Positions 62,301 through 64,000 of a DNA stretch of 64,000 nt are shown here, in pieces. Below the pieces are notes generated by a model. It did no database searches. It saw only the letters and a list, made by a program, of their open reading frames with translations, and was not told the origin of the DNA. The position numbers and the translations under genes are program-made. The stretch comes from Schaalia canis (GTDB lineage Bacteria > Actinomycetota > Actinomycetes > Actinomycetales > Actinomycetaceae). How positions within the stretch are numbered: position 1 is the first letter of the stretch; every line of letters begins with the position of its first letter. The stretch is taken from the NCBI RefSeq assembly GCF_003858455.1, contig NZ_RQZF01000004.1, positions 1 through 64,000 of the forward strand. The letters run 5' to 3'.

Positions 62301-62807
62301 GCCTCCTGAGATTGCGGTGTTCTCGATAGTGGCACGGACGGGATGGAAGCTGAGAGTGTCGCTTGTTGTTTTATTCGTGTAGGTAATATCCCATTCCACG
62401 ATATCGCCAACGTAGACGCTATCGTCGTCTTTATTTGCATCAAAACGTTCCATGGTGATGCTTGCAAAGGCGTGGAGCGGATCGTCGTTTTGTACTGGGA
62501 TAGGTGGCGTGTCGTCGACAGCGTTTTCTGCCGCAGCGGGTTCTGTGAGTTTTTCAGGCTTCTCAATCACCCCCTGCGGATTTCCTGACGCTAATTCGAC
62601 ATCATTTTCTTCAGCCTTTACGGTGACGTCAGTGGATGCGTTTTCCGACGGTGTTCCCGGCTGGCTTGTCGATGTGTTGGATAACGGCTCATCTGCTTCT
62701 ATATGAACGGGAAGAGCATGCGCATGTCCGCTCATTCCCAGTAGCAGTGCCAGTGTCAGTGTCGCGCTTGGAAGGATTTTCCGCGCGCGGCGTTGAGGGG
62801 TATTCAT
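59364..62807 (-). CDS. Cell-wall-anchored sialidase (GH33) with accessory domains, LARTG
   Basis: 1147 residues from ATG 62805-62807 (GGAG five bases upstream). Signal peptide ending GHAHA; acidic linker; residues ~95-210 a beta-domain; ~250-640 the GH33 propeller: FSCYRIPALTT (Arg triad start), Asp-boxes SRDGGQSW, SSDNGVTW, SDDHGQTW, SRDGGHSY, YDDGKTW, and TGYSTITPL with the nucleophile Tyr. Then NEW3-like (VENRGTSTLEGATLTAVLP), F5/8-C-like (YTNMLDGNLATFWHTPWGE) and Ig-like domains, a KPG-repeat stalk and the sorting signal LARTG plus helix and RRRY. It releases sialic acid from host glycans at the cell surface. It complements the fucosidases in glycan foraging. Confidence 0.94.
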   Translation of the reverse strand: MNTPQRRARKILPSATLTLALLLGMSGHAHALPVHIEADEPLSNTSTSQPGTPSENASTDVTVKAEENDVELASGNPQGVIEKPEKLTEPAAAENAVDDTPPIPVQNDDPLHAFASITMERFDANKDDDSVYVGDIVEWDITYTNKTTSDTLSFHPVRATIENTAISGGRGFCRWGSLKPGQSAHCRGNNLAFLRITQAHIGQTITPEVTFTVKKGDEVIAENYVVRGTPFTVKEGQRRDPSEVPTPRVDGQAIELARHNKAGFSCYRIPALTTAPNGDLLAAWDGRPDNCNDAPNPNSIVQRISRDGGQSWSAPVVIAQGVKGHAKYGYSDPSYVVDREANKIFMFFVKSYDQSYFGSRPGTDENQRNVLHAAVMESSDNGVTWGPIRTITADITPDLVNMRSRFAASGEGIQLRHPSHKGRLIQQFTYAVTRPGASEEWKAVSVYSDDHGQTWKAGVPVGAGMDENKVVELSDGTVMLNSRASGGGAPGVKARRVTYSRDGGHSYGEVTIRHDLVDQNNNAGLTRAFPDVPADDWRAKVIIFTNTANASARNNGTAKVSYDDGKTWAIAKEFYTEHTGYSTITPLLAEDGTHNSGKYGILFEKDGTGISYMQISAEWLGLYRAFPSGEDRDVKRGGNIVTFNVENRGTSTLEGATLTAVLPAGWKLAQSPSTPIDQADATASEGRVNLALPASIPAGEKAAISAKILVPADQDAGSVPIPLTLTSADTTTNGTVTLTVVMDESKGEKNAMCQAGVAITNNPPSETRNEATNYTNMLDGNLATFWHTPWGERHVPIDVEFSLTRSESLTDLILTNRADSKNGRIREAELSLLTNGEAHPVATIAEMGLTTRINLAPVVERVAIGEKATLRLHITGTDAESTAQRNTFASLAELCVREVYPSRDLHDEIPATPLQPSTPITPQEPPAPEPPAQEPPSQEPPASPSYAQGSEVRIVLKGFTPTSQVTFEVHSDPLIIGTTTANDEGVAEITWTIPTTFPAGAHTIVARDTTGKEVRQPIVITGTNDSANPPTHPGTPHIPGGNGTPQPPQKPGDQNTDSTTPGSDGGDAKKPGADNGEPKKPGTQGGETKKPGETGKKVTSPTAKDHTTSTGSHTALARTGASTLMAGVLVVVLSACGTGVYLMRRRY

Positions 62808-62900
62808 TGTGTCTCCAGATGGCAACGTTGACATCATGCGCGTTTGCGCACTACCCCACTCTACTTGTCAGACAACCTTATTATCTGATAATTTCGAGAT

Positions 62901-62906
62901 ATTATA
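62901..62906 (-). promoter_or_regulatory. TATAAT -10 box for the sialidase gene
   Basis: Perfect TATAAT on the minus strand, about 95 bases from the start codon, in a strongly AT-rich stretch. No good -35 at 17 bases. Downstream of it lies TTATCTGATAA (62881-62891), a small palindrome that could be an operator. Confidence 0.5.
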
Positions 62907-62942
62907 CTGGGAATTAACTGGATTTATAGAAATGTACCAGCT

Positions 62943-63560
62943 CTATTCAGCTCTTGATTTATTTTCTTTTTCGCTCCATAGCATTGTTTTCATTCCAAGA
63001 TATTGCGCACCCCGCAGATGTTTTTCACGGTCGTCGATAAAGAGAATTTCCTCGGGTTCTCTTTCGGCCGCCTGCGCAGCTAAACGGTAGATCGTCGATT
63101 GAGGCTTTCGTTGACCACATTCTCCTGAGATGATGAAGTGGGTAAAGCGCTCTTTGGCCCACGGAGCATTCCGTAAAGCCTGTGCCACACAGGCGGGAGC
63201 ATTAGCGAGCACCCCAACCGTACATCCGGCCCCAAGCGCTTGATCAACCCAGTTCAGTGCCCGCTCATTGGGGCTGAGCATACGACGCACATCGGCTTCG
63301 ACAAGGGCATCAATCTGTGCACTGCTAAGTTCTGCGTTACCACAGTCTCCTGCAACCGCATTCCAGAACGTAGAGTCACTGCCCCCAGCATCATGTTCAT
63401 CTCGGTGTGCCCAGATGGCATGATCCACAAGCGAGACGATGACAGGATCGGTGCAATCGAGGGAGAGAAGGCGACAAATCTCTTCAGGATCGGGTCTTTC
63501 AGTCACAAGCACTCCGGTGATGTCGAAGTAGACCGTATGGATACCAGTAAAAGTCGTCAT
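62943..63560 (-). CDS. HAD-superfamily hydrolase (subfamily IA)
   Basis: 205 residues; GGAGAT upstream of ATG. HAD motif I FDITGVLV (first Asp is the nucleophile; the usual second Asp is Thr, as in several IA members), motif II region LANAPA, motif III Lys in GQRKPQSTIYRLA, motif IV FIDDREKHLRGAQYLGM. The cap region is helical. A small-molecule phosphatase of unknown substrate; the Thr in motif I leaves dehalogenase-like chemistry possible. The gene is alone, 135 bases upstream of the sialidase start on the same strand. Confidence 0.88.
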   Translation of the reverse strand: MTTFTGIHTVYFDITGVLVTERPDPEEICRLLSLDCTDPVIVSLVDHAIWAHRDEHDAGGSDSTFWNAVAGDCGNAELSSAQIDALVEADVRRMLSPNERALNWVDQALGAGCTVGVLANAPACVAQALRNAPWAKERFTHFIISGECGQRKPQSTIYRLAAQAAEREPEEILFIDDREKHLRGAQYLGMKTMLWSEKENKSRAE

Positions 63561-64000
63561 GGGGATCTCCCTTTCTGAAGGCTCTTGTCACCACCGAAGA
63601 ACACCGCCTTGGGTGTGCTGTGGCGACAATAGTGCCTGCGCATCTTCCATTTTGCCGTTTTCTTGTGGCTGAGGAGGTGCTGTGGACAGAAGGGAGATAC
63701 TTGTCACCGTTCCTCAAGGCTCTTTTTCGGCACGGACAGACTTTCTTATCCTCTACCTGAGTCCAAAGGCCTGAGTTTCGATGCTTTTTTGTCAGTTGTC
63801 TGACGATTGGGCAGTTCGCTCCGATAATGTTTCACGTGAAACGACGTCGGTCCACCTCTTGATGGCGACACGCCGCGTCTCTGGCGCCCGACATTTCACA
63901 CGCATCGGTAGAGGATACGCATTGCGCGTAGTCATAAGAACTCTTGGTGCGCGAGCGTGGCGCCGTCTTGAGCAATGCGCCGCTAAAGGCCAGACAAATG
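63561..64000. other. Intergenic, origin-proximal region to the right edge
   Basis: No credible gene. A 30-codon frame (GTG 63682 to stop 63774) has a good GAGGAGG site but no recognisable product, and an open frame from 63781 runs off the edge with low-quality, Arg-rich content. The stretch contains a parS site. Since parA/parB usually lie next to this gene order in Actinobacteria, they probably begin just beyond 64000. Confidence 0.45.
63828..63843. other. parS site (ParB-binding centromere)
   Basis: TGTTTCACGTGAAACG: the 14-bp core GTTTCACGTGAAAC is a perfect match to the conserved bacterial parS palindrome, and 15 of 16 bases match the full consensus. ParB loads here for chromosome segregation. 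It marks the region as close to oriC. Confidence 0.92.

Noticed and set aside
63682-63774. 30-codon frame with a GAGGAGG ribosome-binding site
   Set aside because: The site and GTG are well placed, but the short product has no recognisable features; not enough to call a gene.
63781-64000. Open frame to the right edge whose parS region reads NVSRETT, as in some ParA N-termini
   Set aside because: The palindrome gives VSRET in that frame on either strand by itself. The rest is Arg-rich and unlike ParA, there is no good ribosome-binding site, and conserved gene order predicts parA/parB on the minus strand beyond the edge.

Overview
The window reads as part of a moderately GC-rich actinobacterial chromosome, most likely a host-associated member of the Actinomycetaceae (genus not resolved). 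The reasons are: sortase-anchored surface proteins with LPXTG-like signals (LAKTG, LARTG), a secreted sialidase and two GH29 fucosidases typical of mucosal glycan foragers, FHA/PknB-type signalling, and on the right the conserved actinobacterial order tRNA nucleotidyltransferase - Nudix - DUF6049 - murJ - trxB, which lies close to the replication origin. A near-perfect parS site (63828-63843) agrees with an origin-proximal position. No rRNA, tRNA, CRISPR array, insertion sequence or prophage was seen.

Layout. 1-5.1 kb: the start of a small WXG100-like gene at the edge, then a minus-strand operon for uptake and hydrolysis of a fucosylated glycan (binding lipoprotein, two permeases, intracellular GH29 fucosidase) behind a LacI-type operator candidate. 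5.5-8.5 kb: a PP2C phosphatase, a YchJ-like protein, a lipoprotein and two small unknowns. 8.6-16.7 kb: unrecognised envelope proteins (a lipoprotein, DUF2510/coiled-coil membrane proteins, a pair of paralogous membrane-anchored CxxC proteins on opposite strands, and an LAKTG-anchored surface protein with a poly-C tract in its promoter region). 16.8-20.3 kb: a type VII secretion (T7SS) effector module: a WXG-CHAP protein, two small unknown partner proteins, a WXG-glycine-zipper protein and a WXG100 protein. 20.5-42.8 kb: one long minus-strand cluster of tightly packed genes: giant surface protein with about eleven cadherin/Ig-like and several FN3 repeats, MoxR ATPase, DUF58, transglutaminase-like protein, RDD-FHA, PP2C, FHA/zinc-ribbon, Ser/Thr kinase, FHA-HTH regulator and an EccC/EssC-type triple ATPase with a fused ubiquitin-like and FHA N-terminus. 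43.3-45.9 kb: a second, multidomain GH29 fucosidase. 46.1-59.2 kb: housekeeping genes (gnd, CCA-adding enzyme, Nudix, DUF6049, murJ, trxB, aminotransferase, ATP-grasp ligase). 59.4-62.8 kb: LARTG-anchored GH33 sialidase. 62.9-63.6 kb: HAD hydrolase. 63.6-64 kb: intergenic DNA with parS.

The central idea is that the kinase/phosphatase/FHA genes, the MoxR-DUF58-transglutaminase trio and the giant FN3 protein (an arrangement like the bifidobacterial 'PFNA' cluster) are physically fused here to a T7SS: EccC ATPase, WXG100 and WXG-effector genes follow directly in the same orientation. Two promoters, that of the giant surface protein and that of WXG100, share a 7-4-7 palindrome of the type ATGGGGA-N4-TCCCCAT plus an identical 8-mer at exactly the same distance. 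A third palindrome copy sits before the lipoprotein gene at 8.6 kb, and a half-site precedes the LAKTG protein. This suggests one regulon covering secretion, effectors and surface proteins. All functional statements come from reading motifs by eye; no database search was possible.
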